Part shown: positions 35,355 through 43,291 of the stretch, in pieces
Position numbering within the stretch: position 1 is the first letter of the stretch
Layout: every line of letters starts with the position of its first letter
Source of the DNA: JAWKXU01 sp020446465
GTDB taxonomy: Bacteria > Pseudomonadota > Alphaproteobacteria > Sphingomonadales > Sphingomonadaceae
Direction: 5' to 3'
Assembly (NCBI GenBank): GCA_041396845.1
Contig: JAWKXU010000002.1
Location: forward strand, 62,001-126,000
Length of the DNA stretch: 64,000 nucleotides
The notes under the pieces: model-generated
What the model was told of the DNA's origin: nothing
The model's input: only the letters and a program-made list of their open reading frames with translations
The model's database searches: none
Program-made: the position numbers and the translations under genes

Positions 35355-35580
35355 CACGATGTGGGAGAGAATCGGCCCTGCCCCCGGCAGGATCGGTCGC
35401 CGAAGGAGCAACCGCCCCGGAAACTCTCAGGCGAAAGGACCGCGTCGTGTTGATTGGCACTCTGGAAAGCGGACGGGTCGGCCCTGCCGATACCTCCCAC
35501 CGAAGGGGTAAGCCGCCCATTGCCGGAATATCCGGCAGGCTGCGGTCAAACTCTCAGGTTTCCCGACAGAGGGGGCGTGG
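35355..35580 (+). promoter_or_regulatory. Tandem glycine riboswitch upstream of gcvT
   Basis: Two glycine aptamers lie in a row before gcvTHP. The first (about 35360-35445) has GGGAGAG, CGAAGGAGCAACCGCC, AAACTCTCAGGC and AAAGGACCG. The second (about 35455-35576) has CACTCTGGAAAGCGG, ACCGAAGGGGTAAGCC, AAACTCTCAGG and GACAGAGGGGG. A short linker joins them. This fills most of the 400-bp gap between ahcY and gcvT. Glycine binding is expected to switch on the cleavage system. A CCTGCA/TGCAGG hairpin (35588-35600) lies between the riboswitch and the gcvT start and may belong to the expression platform. Confidence 0.93.
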
Positions 35581-35628
35581 CGGCATGGCCTGCATTGCAG
35601 GCGTGCGCGCCGTGTCGGGGACTATTTT

Positions 35629-36744
35629 ATGAGTGACGAAATCATCGAAGACGACGTGCTGGAAGCACTTCCGCTGGATGCCTGGCATCGCGCCCGTGGC
35701 GGACGAATGGTGCCCTTTGCAGGCTATGAAATGCCTGTGCAGTATCAGGGCATTGTTGCCGAGCATGAATGGACGCGCAGCCATGCTTCGCTGTTCGATG
35801 TCAGCCACATGGGCCAGCTTGTCATTTCGGGCGATGGCATGACCGCAGCTCTGGAGGCTCTTATGCCTGCCAGCCTTGTGGACCTGGCCGAAAACCGCGT
35901 GCGCTATTCCCTGCTGCTCGATGATAATGGCGGCATTCTGGATGACCTGATGGTGACGCGCACGGCAGAGGGGTTCTACCTCGTCGTCAACGGCGCGATG
36001 AAGTGGGACGATATCGGCCACTTGCGCGAATATCTGCCCGACGACATCACGCTAAACCATCTTGGCGAACATGCCCTGCTGGCCTTGCAAGGACCAGAGG
36101 CCGCAGCAGCGCTGGAAACGGTCATCCCCGGCGTGGCGCAAGGCCTGACGTTCATGCAGGCAGCACAAGCGACATGGCAAGGCCACGATATCATGTTGTC
36201 CCGCTCCGGCTATACGGGCGAAGACGGGTTCGAGATTTCGCTGCCGGCAGAAGCAGCCGCAGCCTTTGCCGATGCGCTGCTGGCTGACGAACGCGTAAAA
36301 CCGGCTGGCCTTGGCGCGCGGGATTCGCTCCGGCTGGAAGCGGGACTGCCGCTTTACGGCCATGACCTGACGCCCCAAACCGATCCTGTGTCGGCGGGCC
36401 TTGCCTTTGCCTTGTCGAAACGCCGCCGGGCCGAAGGCGGTTTTCCCGGCCATGCGCGGATTTCCGCGCTCCTGACTGACGGGCCAGCGACTCGCCGTGT
36501 GGGTCTTTCCCTGGACGGGCGGCTACCGGCGCGCGAAGGGGCCGAAGTCTTTGCCGGTGATGCGCTGGTCGGCACTGTCACGTCTGGCGGGTTTTCGCCC
36601 ACGCTCGGCCATCCGATTGCCATGGCTTATGTCGCAGCAGCGCAATCTGCACCCGATACCGCGCTTGAAATCGAGGTGCGGGGCAAGCGACTGTCTGCCC
36701 GCGTCACTCCCATGCCTTTTGTCCCCCACCGCTATTGCCGCTGA
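35629..36744 (+). CDS. gcvT: Glycine cleavage system T protein (aminomethyltransferase)
   Basis: GcvT transfers the methylene group from aminomethyl-lipoyl-GcvH to tetrahydrofolate, releasing ammonia. The 371-residue protein has FAGYEMPVQYQGIVAEH and DVSHMGQL in the N-terminal folate domain, SRSGYTGEDGFE in the middle and the LRLEAGLPLYGHDL motif. It starts 49 bases after the riboswitch; the ribosome site (GGGG) is weak, consistent with control at translation. gcvH follows 11 bp downstream. The usual L protein gene is not in the operon. Confidence 0.96.
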   Translation: MSDEIIEDDVLEALPLDAWHRARGGRMVPFAGYEMPVQYQGIVAEHEWTRSHASLFDVSHMGQLVISGDGMTAALEALMPASLVDLAENRVRYSLLLDDNGGILDDLMVTRTAEGFYLVVNGAMKWDDIGHLREYLPDDITLNHLGEHALLALQGPEAAAALETVIPGVAQGLTFMQAAQATWQGHDIMLSRSGYTGEDGFEISLPAEAAAAFADALLADERVKPAGLGARDSLRLEAGLPLYGHDLTPQTDPVSAGLAFALSKRRRAEGGFPGHARISALLTDGPATRRVGLSLDGRLPAREGAEVFAGDALVGTVTSGGFSPTLGHPIAMAYVAAAQSAPDTALEIEVRGKRLSARVTPMPFVPHRYCR

Positions 36745-36755
36745 GGAGCAGCAAA

Positions 36756-37127
36756 ATGACCCGTTACTACACAGATGAACATGACTGGATCGAAGTCGAT
36801 GGCGACACCGCCACAGTCGGCATTACCGATTTCGCACAGGACCAACTGGGCGACATCGTCTTTGTCGAACTGCCAGCCGAAGGCGCGACGCTCACCAAGG
36901 GCAAGGAATGCGCCGTGGTCGAATCAGTCAAGGCCGCGTCCGATATTCTTGCCCCACTGTCGGGCACGGTAACAGCCGCAAACAGCGCGCTGGAAGAAGA
37001 CCCGGCCCTGGCGAACAGCGCTGCGGAAAGCGACGGCTGGTTCTTCAAAATGACCATTGCCGATGCGGGCGAACTGGAAAGCCTGATGGACGAAGCCGCT
37101 TACCGCGCACTGGTGGACGCGCAGTAA
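36756..37127 (+). CDS. gcvH: Glycine cleavage system H protein
   Basis: GcvH carries the aminomethyl group on a lipoyl arm between GcvP, GcvT and the L protein. The 123-residue protein has the lipoylation Lys at K59 in VVESVKAASD, and the N-terminal EHDWIEVDGDTATVGITDFAQ. GAGGAG lies just before the ATG at 36756; an earlier ATG at 36735 overlaps gcvT. It is the second gene of the gcv operon. Confidence 0.97.
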   Translation: MTRYYTDEHDWIEVDGDTATVGITDFAQDQLGDIVFVELPAEGATLTKGKECAVVESVKAASDILAPLSGTVTAANSALEEDPALANSAAESDGWFFKMTIADAGELESLMDEAAYRALVDAQ

Positions 37128-37151
37128 CTCGCGGCCAACAAGGAACCTGCC

Positions 37152-38513
37152 ATGCGTTACCTTCCTCTGACTGATGCTGACCGGGCCGCCATGCTCGGCA
37201 CCATTGGCGCGCCGGACATTACAGCGCTGTTCAGCGATGTGCCTGCCGATGCGCTGCTTGATCACCCCATCGAAGGCCTGCCAGTCCATGCCAGCGAAAT
37301 GGCGGTTGAACGGCACATGCGACACCTTGCCGCACGCAACATTTCCTCTGGCGCGGTGCCATCCTTTCTTGGGGCAGGCGCTTACCACCACCACATCCCA
37401 GCCTCTGTCGATCACCTGATCCAGCGTGGCGAGTTCCTGACAGCCTATACCCCCTACCAGCCGGAAATCGCGCAAGGCACCTTGCAGATGCTGTTCGAGT
37501 TCCAGACGCAAGTTGCGCGGCTGTTCGGCTGCGCGGTGGCCAATGCCTCGATGTATGATGGCTCCACCGCCTGCTGGGAAGCGGTGGCGATGGCCGGGCG
37601 CGTCACTCGCCGCAAACGCGCAGTGCTGTCAGGCGCGCTCCACCCGCATTACAGCGAAGTTGTCAAGACAATGGCCCGCTTTACAGGCGACGTGATCGCT
37701 GATGCGCGCCCCAGTATCCAGCCAGAGCCGGACAACGCGGGCCTTATCAGCCGCATCGACGACGAAACGAGCTGCGTTGTCGTCCAGTATCCGGATATCC
37801 TGGGCCGTATCCCCGACCTTGCCGAAGTGGCAGAGGCTGCGCACGCAAAGGGCGCATTGCTGGTTGCCGTGGTGACAGAGCCCGTGGCGCTGGGCGCGAT
37901 CCAGTCACCGGGCGAACTGGGCGCAGATATCGTTGTGGGCGAAGGGCAGTCGTTGGGCGTCGGCCTGCAATTTGGCGGGCCTTACCTCGGCCTTTTTGCA
38001 GTGCGCGATGCCAAACATGTGCGCCAGATGCCGGGGCGGCTTTGCGGGGAAACGGTGGACGCTGATGGCAAGCGCGGCTTCGTGCTTACGCTTTCCACGC
38101 GGGAACAGCATATCCGGCGCGAAAAAGCGACCAGCAACATCTGCACCAATTCCGGGCTTTGCGCGCTGGCGTTTTCCATCCACATGACTTTGCTGGGCGA
38201 AAAGGGCCTGCGCGCGCTGGCGGCAGAAAACCATCGCCTTGCCTGCCATGCGGCAGACACGCTTTCAGCCGTTGATGGTGTGCGCGTCTTGAATGCCACA
38301 TTTTTCAACGAGTTTACGCTGATTTTGCCCACTGACGCGCGCGAAGTGGTGCGCGCCCTTGCGGACAAATACATTCTGGCAGGTGTGTCATTGGGCAGGC
38401 TCTTTGCCAGTGATCCCGCACTCGCCAATGGCCTGCTGGTCACAGTGACCGAAACCACAACGGAAGAAGACATTGCAGCCTTTGCCGCTGCATTGGCGGA
38501 GGTGCTGGCATGA
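37152..38513 (+). CDS. gcvPA: Glycine dehydrogenase (decarboxylating) subunit 1
   Basis: This is the N-terminal half of the P protein, here encoded separately as in many bacteria. GcvP decarboxylates glycine with PLP and passes the aminomethyl group to GcvH. The 453-residue protein has PSFLGAGAYHHHIPASVDHL, YTPYQPEIAQGTLQMLFEFQT and the GEGQSLGVGLQFGGPYLGLFA segment. It lacks the PLP Lys, which is in subunit 2. Overlap with gcvPB is 4 bases (ATGA). Confidence 0.96.
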   Translation: MRYLPLTDADRAAMLGTIGAPDITALFSDVPADALLDHPIEGLPVHASEMAVERHMRHLAARNISSGAVPSFLGAGAYHHHIPASVDHLIQRGEFLTAYTPYQPEIAQGTLQMLFEFQTQVARLFGCAVANASMYDGSTACWEAVAMAGRVTRRKRAVLSGALHPHYSEVVKTMARFTGDVIADARPSIQPEPDNAGLISRIDDETSCVVVQYPDILGRIPDLAEVAEAAHAKGALLVAVVTEPVALGAIQSPGELGADIVVGEGQSLGVGLQFGGPYLGLFAVRDAKHVRQMPGRLCGETVDADGKRGFVLTLSTREQHIRREKATSNICTNSGLCALAFSIHMTLLGEKGLRALAAENHRLACHAADTLSAVDGVRVLNATFFNEFTLILPTDAREVVRALADKYILAGVSLGRLFASDPALANGLLVTVTETTTEEDIAAFAAALAEVLA

Positions 38514-40069
38514 ACGCCCCGAACCAGAGCGGGTGGAAACCCACCGCACCTGCCAACAGCGATACTGCGTCGGATTGCGGCCCTGCCACCGCCAGCGGCA
38601 ACAAGGGGCTGATGCTGGATGAGCCACTGATTTTCGAGATCGGCACGCACGAGACAACCGGCGTTGACTTGCCCGCACCGCAATCGACCGGCCCGAACCG
38701 CCTGGGTGGCAGGGAACGCACCGCCCCCATTGGCCTGCCCGGCCTGTCAGAACCGGAAGCCGTGCGCCATTACACGCGCCTCAGCCGCCAGAACTACGCC
38801 ATTGACCTTGGCCTGTTCCCGCTTGGCAGTTGCACCATGAAACACAACCCGCGCCTCAATGAAAAAGTGGCGCGTCTGCCCGGCTTTGCCGACCTTCACC
38901 CGCTTGCGCCGCAATCGGCGACACAGGGCGCACTGGCAGTCATTCACGAACTGGGCGAATGGCTGAAGGCGCTTACGGGAATGCCCGCCGTCGCCATGAG
39001 CCCCAAGGCCGGCGCCCATGGCGAACTGTGCGGGCTGGCGGCAATCCGCACTGCGCTGACCGCGCGCGGCGATGCCCGGCAAGTCGTGCTGGTGCCCGAA
39101 AGCGCGCATGGCACCAATCCGGCAACGGCAGCCTTTTGCAGCTATGCAGTGGAAAGCATCCCCGGCACCACAGATGGCCGGGTCGATGTCGCGGCGCTCG
39201 AAGCGCGGTTGGGGCCGGATGTCGCCGCCGTGATGATTACCAATCCCAACACCTGCGGTCTGTTTGAACGGGATTTCCGGCGCATTGCCGATGCCGTCCA
39301 TGCTGCAGGTGCCTTTGTCTATTGCGACGGGGCGAACTTCAACGCCATTGTCGGGCGCGTGCGCCCCGGCGACCTTGGCGTCGATGCCATGCACATCAAC
39401 CTGCACAAGACCTTTTCCACCCCGCACGGCGGCGGCGGACCGGGCAGCGGGCCGGTTGTTTTCTCCGAGGCACTCGCCCCCTTTGCCCCTTTGCCCTTCG
39501 TGGAAGAACGCGACGGGAGATTCCATCTCATCGAAGAAGAAAGCGCCAATCGCGACCACGCGCGAAACTTTGGGCGGATGGCTGCATTCCATGGCCAGAT
39601 GGGCATGTTCACCCGCGCGCTGGCCTATATCCTCAGCCACGGGGCTGACGGACTGCGGCAGGTTTCGGGCGATGCAGTGCTGGCTGCAAACTATATCCTG
39701 CGCAGTCTTGAAGGTGATCTTGATGCACCCTTCGCTGCATCAGGCCCGTGTATGCACGAAGCGCTGTTCAGCGATACCGGCTTTGCCGAGGGCATTTCCA
39801 CGCTCGATCTTGCCAAAGGGCTGATCGACGAAGGCTACCACCCGATGACGATGTATTTCCCGCTCGTCGTGCACGGAGCCATGCTGGTCGAACCAACCGA
39901 AACGGAAAGCAAGGCCTCGCTCGATCAGTTCATTGCATCGCTGCGGTCAGTCGCCCAGCGGGCCAGGGCAGGCGACCCGGCCTTGGCGCAAGCGCCGCAT
40001 TATGCACCGCGCAGGCGGCTGGATGAAACGCTGGCCGCTCGCAAGCCAAGGCTTGTCTGGGACGAATAG
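38510..40069 (+). CDS. gcvPB: Glycine dehydrogenase (decarboxylating) subunit 2
   Basis: This 519-residue protein is the C-terminal half of the P protein. The PLP-binding Lys is K300 in INLHKTFSTPHGGGGPGSGP. Other family segments are NYAIDLGLFPLGSCTMKHNPR and the AGAHGELCGL stretch. Subunits 1 and 2 form the alpha2-beta2 glycine decarboxylase. The N-terminal 30 residues are Pro/Ser-rich and may be disordered. It is the last gene of the cleavage system; an XdhC gene follows 6 bp later. Confidence 0.96.
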   Translation: MNAPNQSGWKPTAPANSDTASDCGPATASGNKGLMLDEPLIFEIGTHETTGVDLPAPQSTGPNRLGGRERTAPIGLPGLSEPEAVRHYTRLSRQNYAIDLGLFPLGSCTMKHNPRLNEKVARLPGFADLHPLAPQSATQGALAVIHELGEWLKALTGMPAVAMSPKAGAHGELCGLAAIRTALTARGDARQVVLVPESAHGTNPATAAFCSYAVESIPGTTDGRVDVAALEARLGPDVAAVMITNPNTCGLFERDFRRIADAVHAAGAFVYCDGANFNAIVGRVRPGDLGVDAMHINLHKTFSTPHGGGGPGSGPVVFSEALAPFAPLPFVEERDGRFHLIEEESANRDHARNFGRMAAFHGQMGMFTRALAYILSHGADGLRQVSGDAVLAANYILRSLEGDLDAPFAASGPCMHEALFSDTGFAEGISTLDLAKGLIDEGYHPMTMYFPLVVHGAMLVEPTETESKASLDQFIASLRSVAQRARAGDPALAQAPHYAPRRRLDETLAARKPRLVWDE

Positions 40070-40075
40070 CCCCCG

Positions 40076-41047
40076 ATGCAGTCCAGCACTGGCCTTTATC
40101 GTTTCCTTGCCGCGCGGATTGAAGCAGGCGAACGCGTCGCTCTGGCAACAGTGACCGACGTCACCGGATCATCCGTCCGCAACCCCGGTGCGCAAATGGC
40201 AGTCAGCGAAAGCGGGGCCTATGCCGGCACGTTGTCAGGCGGATGTATCGAACGCGCCGTCATCAGCGAAGCGCAGGCTGCGATTACCGCACGCGCACCG
40301 CATTGCATCGCCTATGGTGCAGGCTCGCCAGTCATCGACATTCGCCTGCCCTGTGGCGGGCGCGTGGACTTGCTGTTTACCCCGCTGGAAGGGACAGAAG
40401 GGATAGTCAGCGATGTGCTGTCTGCCCATAACGCGCGCGAGGCCGTCTCGCTCTCTTTGCCGGTATCAGCCGACACCCCCCCTGCCCTGGGGCCGGATCG
40501 ACAAACCACATGGAGCGCAGATTCCGGCACCTTTACAATGCGCCTGCCCCCGCCCCTGCGACTGGTTATTGCGGGCCATGGTGGCACGGTGGAGGCGCTG
40601 CTGGCGCTGGCTCATCCCATGGGCATTACTTGCGAAGTGCTGACACCGGAACCGGACATCGTGGCCCGGCTATCGCAGGGTAGCAGCGTTGCAGCGCGAT
40701 TGCTGGACACCCCACGCGACACCGCGGGCATTGCGGGCGATCCGTGGACGGCGTTCGTGTTCTTCTTCCACGACCATGACTGGGAAAGCGCACTGCTGGC
40801 CCATGCCCTTGCCCAGCCCAGTTGCTACGTCGGCGCGATGGGCAGCCGCAAAACCCATGCCGAACGGCTGGCCAGCTTGCGGGCAATGGGGGTCAGCGAT
40901 GCTGATGCTGCGCGCATTGTCGCCCCGATCGGGTTGATCCCCTCATCCCGCGATCCTGAAACGCTGGCGCTTTCCACGCTGGCGCAAGTGGTGGAGCGTT
41001 ACAATCAGGCCCTGACCCAGGAACAGGGGGCTGTCATCGACAGGTAA
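40076..41047 (+). CDS. XdhC/CoxI family protein
   Basis: XdhC proteins bind molybdenum cofactor and help insert its sulfurated form into xanthine dehydrogenase-type enzymes. The 323-residue protein has the N-terminal XdhC_CoxI domain (ALATVTDVTGSSVRNPGAQM and SGGCIERAV) and a C-terminal Rossmann domain (CYVGAMGSRKTHAERL and RIVAPIGL). It is only 6 bp after gcvPB, so it may be read from the gcv promoter. No molybdenum hydroxylase gene is in the window, so its partner is unknown. Confidence 0.85.
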   Translation: MQSSTGLYRFLAARIEAGERVALATVTDVTGSSVRNPGAQMAVSESGAYAGTLSGGCIERAVISEAQAAITARAPHCIAYGAGSPVIDIRLPCGGRVDLLFTPLEGTEGIVSDVLSAHNAREAVSLSLPVSADTPPALGPDRQTTWSADSGTFTMRLPPPLRLVIAGHGGTVEALLALAHPMGITCEVLTPEPDIVARLSQGSSVAARLLDTPRDTAGIAGDPWTAFVFFFHDHDWESALLAHALAQPSCYVGAMGSRKTHAERLASLRAMGVSDADAARIVAPIGLIPSSRDPETLALSTLAQVVERYNQALTQEQGAVIDR

Positions 41048-41138
41048 ATAGGCAGATAACCCCGGTGCTTATCATTGTGGTCATTTCGCGCTATGTAACA
41101 CGTCAGAAATCGAGGCGAATAGACGAAGGGAAAAGCTC

Positions 41139-41336
41139 ATAGCGTTCCTCAAGGCAGTCGTGCTTGGCGCTTTCCTGACATGGATTGTAGCGCTGTTTGT
41201 TGGTTCGTCCGGCTCGTCTGGCGGTTTTCTCAATATTTTCCTGCTGCCCGTTGGCGATTTTAACGTCCTTTGGTCATGGCCGCTGTTTCTCGCGTCAACC
41301 GGGCTGTGCTGGGGTATTATGCTACTTATGGAATAA
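41139..41336 (+). CDS. Small two-helix membrane protein with no standard start codon
   Basis: An open frame of 65 codons encodes AFLKAVVLGAFLTWIVALF, a Gly/Ser turn (GSSGSSGG), NIFLLPVGDFN and a second helix (WPLFLASTGLCWGIMLLME). No ATG, GTG or TTG lies in frame upstream of the first helix. An AAGGG site sits 8 bases before the ATA at 41139, which would give the full protein; a GTG at 41160 with AAGG is the alternative but cuts into the first helix. The composition and two-helix plan look like a real gene. The family is not recognised. Confidence 0.5.
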   Translation: MAFLKAVVLGAFLTWIVALFVGSSGSSGGFLNIFLLPVGDFNVLWSWPLFLASTGLCWGIMLLME

Positions 41337-41350
41337 CAGGAGGAAGGGCC

Positions 41351-41836
41351 TCAACCGCGCCCGCGATAGCCTGCCACGCCCTGATCGGGCACCCACAGCC
41401 CTTCCGGCACCGGGCCAGATTGCCAGAAAACGTCAATCGGAATACCGCCGCGCGGATACCAGTATCCCCCGATGCGTAACCAGCGGGGCTGCATTTCGGC
41501 AAAAAGCCGCTCCCCGATGCCCACGGTCACATCCTCGTGAAAACCGTTGTGATTACGGAATGAGCCGAGAAACAGCTTCAAACTCTTTGATTCAACAATT
41601 GTTTCACCCGGCGCATAGTCGATCACCAGATGTGCAAAATCCGGCTGCCCCGTCACCGGGCAAAGCGACGTGAACTCCGGCGCAGCAAAGCGCACCAGAT
41701 AGAGCGCGCCCGGCCGCGGATTGGGCACATAGTCAAGGCTTGCCGCATCGGGCGAAGCAGGCAACGCGCTTTGGCGGCCAAGGTGCATCGGCTGCACGGG
41801 CTTCGCACCGGGATTCGTGGTATCGTTCTCGTTCAT
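41351..41836 (-). CDS. queF: NADPH-dependent 7-cyano-7-deazaguanine reductase
   Basis: QueF reduces preQ0 to preQ1 for queuosine in tRNA anticodons. The 161-residue unimodular protein has the catalytic Cys59 (SLCPVTGQPD, with Asp66), the QueF motif ESKSLKL (E82 onward) and the substrate His in RNHNGFHED. The reductase is cytosolic. No other queuosine gene is nearby. It is divergent from the Pro-rich membrane protein gene and converges with the small membrane gene. Confidence 0.95.
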   Translation of the reverse strand: MNENDTTNPGAKPVQPMHLGRQSALPASPDAASLDYVPNPRPGALYLVRFAAPEFTSLCPVTGQPDFAHLVIDYAPGETIVESKSLKLFLGSFRNHNGFHEDVTVGIGERLFAEMQPRWLRIGGYWYPRGGIPIDVFWQSGPVPEGLWVPDQGVAGYRGRG

Positions 41837-41969
41837 GGGCGCGGTCTTGCCGTGATCGACAGGTTAGCACAAGTCATCGGTTTGACGTTCGCGGTTCACA
41901 GGCTATTCAGCGCGCCCACTCTTGCGATTGGTGATAGTCGCATTGATACAGTTTTTAGGCCGCGTGGAC

Positions 41970-43250
41970 ATGACCGAACGCCACTTATCTGCCCCTGCCC
42001 TGATCGTGGTTGCCATGCTCGCCGCCACCGGCATTTCCATGCCTGATGCAACACATGCGCAAACCGCATCCGACCCGGTTACATCGTTCAAATTGCCGCC
42101 TTCCCCGGTCGAAACGCCCAAAGCCCAGGGACCGATTGTGGAAGGTGTGCGCGCACCGCGCGCCGTATCGACTGCGCCTGCGGCTTCCCCGACCCCGGCC
42201 CCGCAACCGAGCGCATCAGCCAGCCCGGCAGCGGAACCGACACCCGCCGAATCGCCTGCGATTATCAGCCCGCCCGAAGTGGCTGCGAGTCCCGCCCCCA
42301 CGCCGCGACCGTCAACCAGTCCATCGCCAGTCGTAAACACCGCCACGCCGGCACCAACTGCCGGCAGCAATGCGAATGCGGTTAGCGCGCCCGCAGCACC
42401 CGACCTCCCGGTGGCACAAAGCCCCGGCTTCGAAACACTGCCCGCTGCGCCGGGAATCTCTGCCCCGGCCGACGCATCCACACCCGCCGCGCCCGCCACC
42501 AACCTACCGGGCAAATCTTCCAACTGGCTATGGTACTTGCTCGGATTCGTCGGGCTGTGGATTGCAGGCGGCCTGCTCTGGCTGTGGCGGCAAAGGTCGG
42601 AAACGGGTGGCCGCATCCTTGTCGCGCCAATCCAGAAACCGCGTGTAAAAAAGCAGGAAAACACCACACAAGCCCCTGCTGAAACGGACGTGGAAGAACA
42701 GGGCATACCCGCCCCTGCTTTTGCCACCCCGGCGCAGGCACAAATGCCCGATCCCGCCGCCGACTCCCCGTTGCGCTGCACGGTTGAAACGTCGCGCCTC
42801 AGCCTCACGCTTCTTAATGCCTCGCTCGCCTACCGCATTACGCTCAGCAACATGTCAGGCTCCGCAATCCGGGGCATAACTGTGGGCAGCGATCTTGTGA
42901 CCGCCCATGCCAACGTGCCGACCCAGCACCAGATCGCCGCGCATGGACAACATCTCGCGCCCCAGCATACGGTAGACCTCCTTCTGCCAGACCAGAACGC
43001 GCAGATGAGCGGCGAATTGCGCCTTCCCATTCCCGCGATCCACCCCATGCGGCGAGGGGACGCGGTCATGTTCGTGCCTCTCCTGCGCCTTCGTATTGAT
43101 GGTGAAGGCATGGAAGAAATGGTGCTGCAAACGCTTGTCGTCGGGCAGAAACCGGCTGGTCCCGGCGCGGGCCTGCGCCCTTTCCGGCTGGACCTTGGGC
43201 CGCGCATTTATGGCGACATCGGCTATCGCCTGCTGGAAGCGACTGCCTGA
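41970..43250 (+). CDS. Pro/Ala-rich single-pass membrane protein, unknown function
   Basis: The 426-residue protein has a signal peptide ending near ATHAQT, a low-complexity Pro/Ala/Ser region at about 40-170 (many PAPTP- and PSASP-like units), one transmembrane helix at about 180-205 (WLWYLLGFVGLWIAGGLLWLW), a short basic stretch, and a C-terminal folded part of about 150 residues starting near LRCTVETSRLSL with predicted beta strands (ITLSNMSGSAIRGITVGSDL). This looks like a periplasmic spacer joined to a cytoplasmic domain. I do not recognise the family; no function is assigned. Confidence 0.65.
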   Translation: MTERHLSAPALIVVAMLAATGISMPDATHAQTASDPVTSFKLPPSPVETPKAQGPIVEGVRAPRAVSTAPAASPTPAPQPSASASPAAEPTPAESPAIISPPEVAASPAPTPRPSTSPSPVVNTATPAPTAGSNANAVSAPAAPDLPVAQSPGFETLPAAPGISAPADASTPAAPATNLPGKSSNWLWYLLGFVGLWIAGGLLWLWRQRSETGGRILVAPIQKPRVKKQENTTQAPAETDVEEQGIPAPAFATPAQAQMPDPAADSPLRCTVETSRLSLTLLNASLAYRITLSNMSGSAIRGITVGSDLVTAHANVPTQHQIAAHGQHLAPQHTVDLLLPDQNAQMSGELRLPIPAIHPMRRGDAVMFVPLLRLRIDGEGMEEMVLQTLVVGQKPAGPGAGLRPFRLDLGPRIYGDIGYRLLEATA

Positions 43251-43291
43251 ACCCACTCGACGGCCCGGTTTTGCGCGGCTAGTCGAGTGGG

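Noticed and set aside
41930..43250. TonB-type energy transducer
   Set aside because: The Pro-rich spacer suggests it, but the membrane helix follows the spacer and no TonB C-terminal motif is visible.
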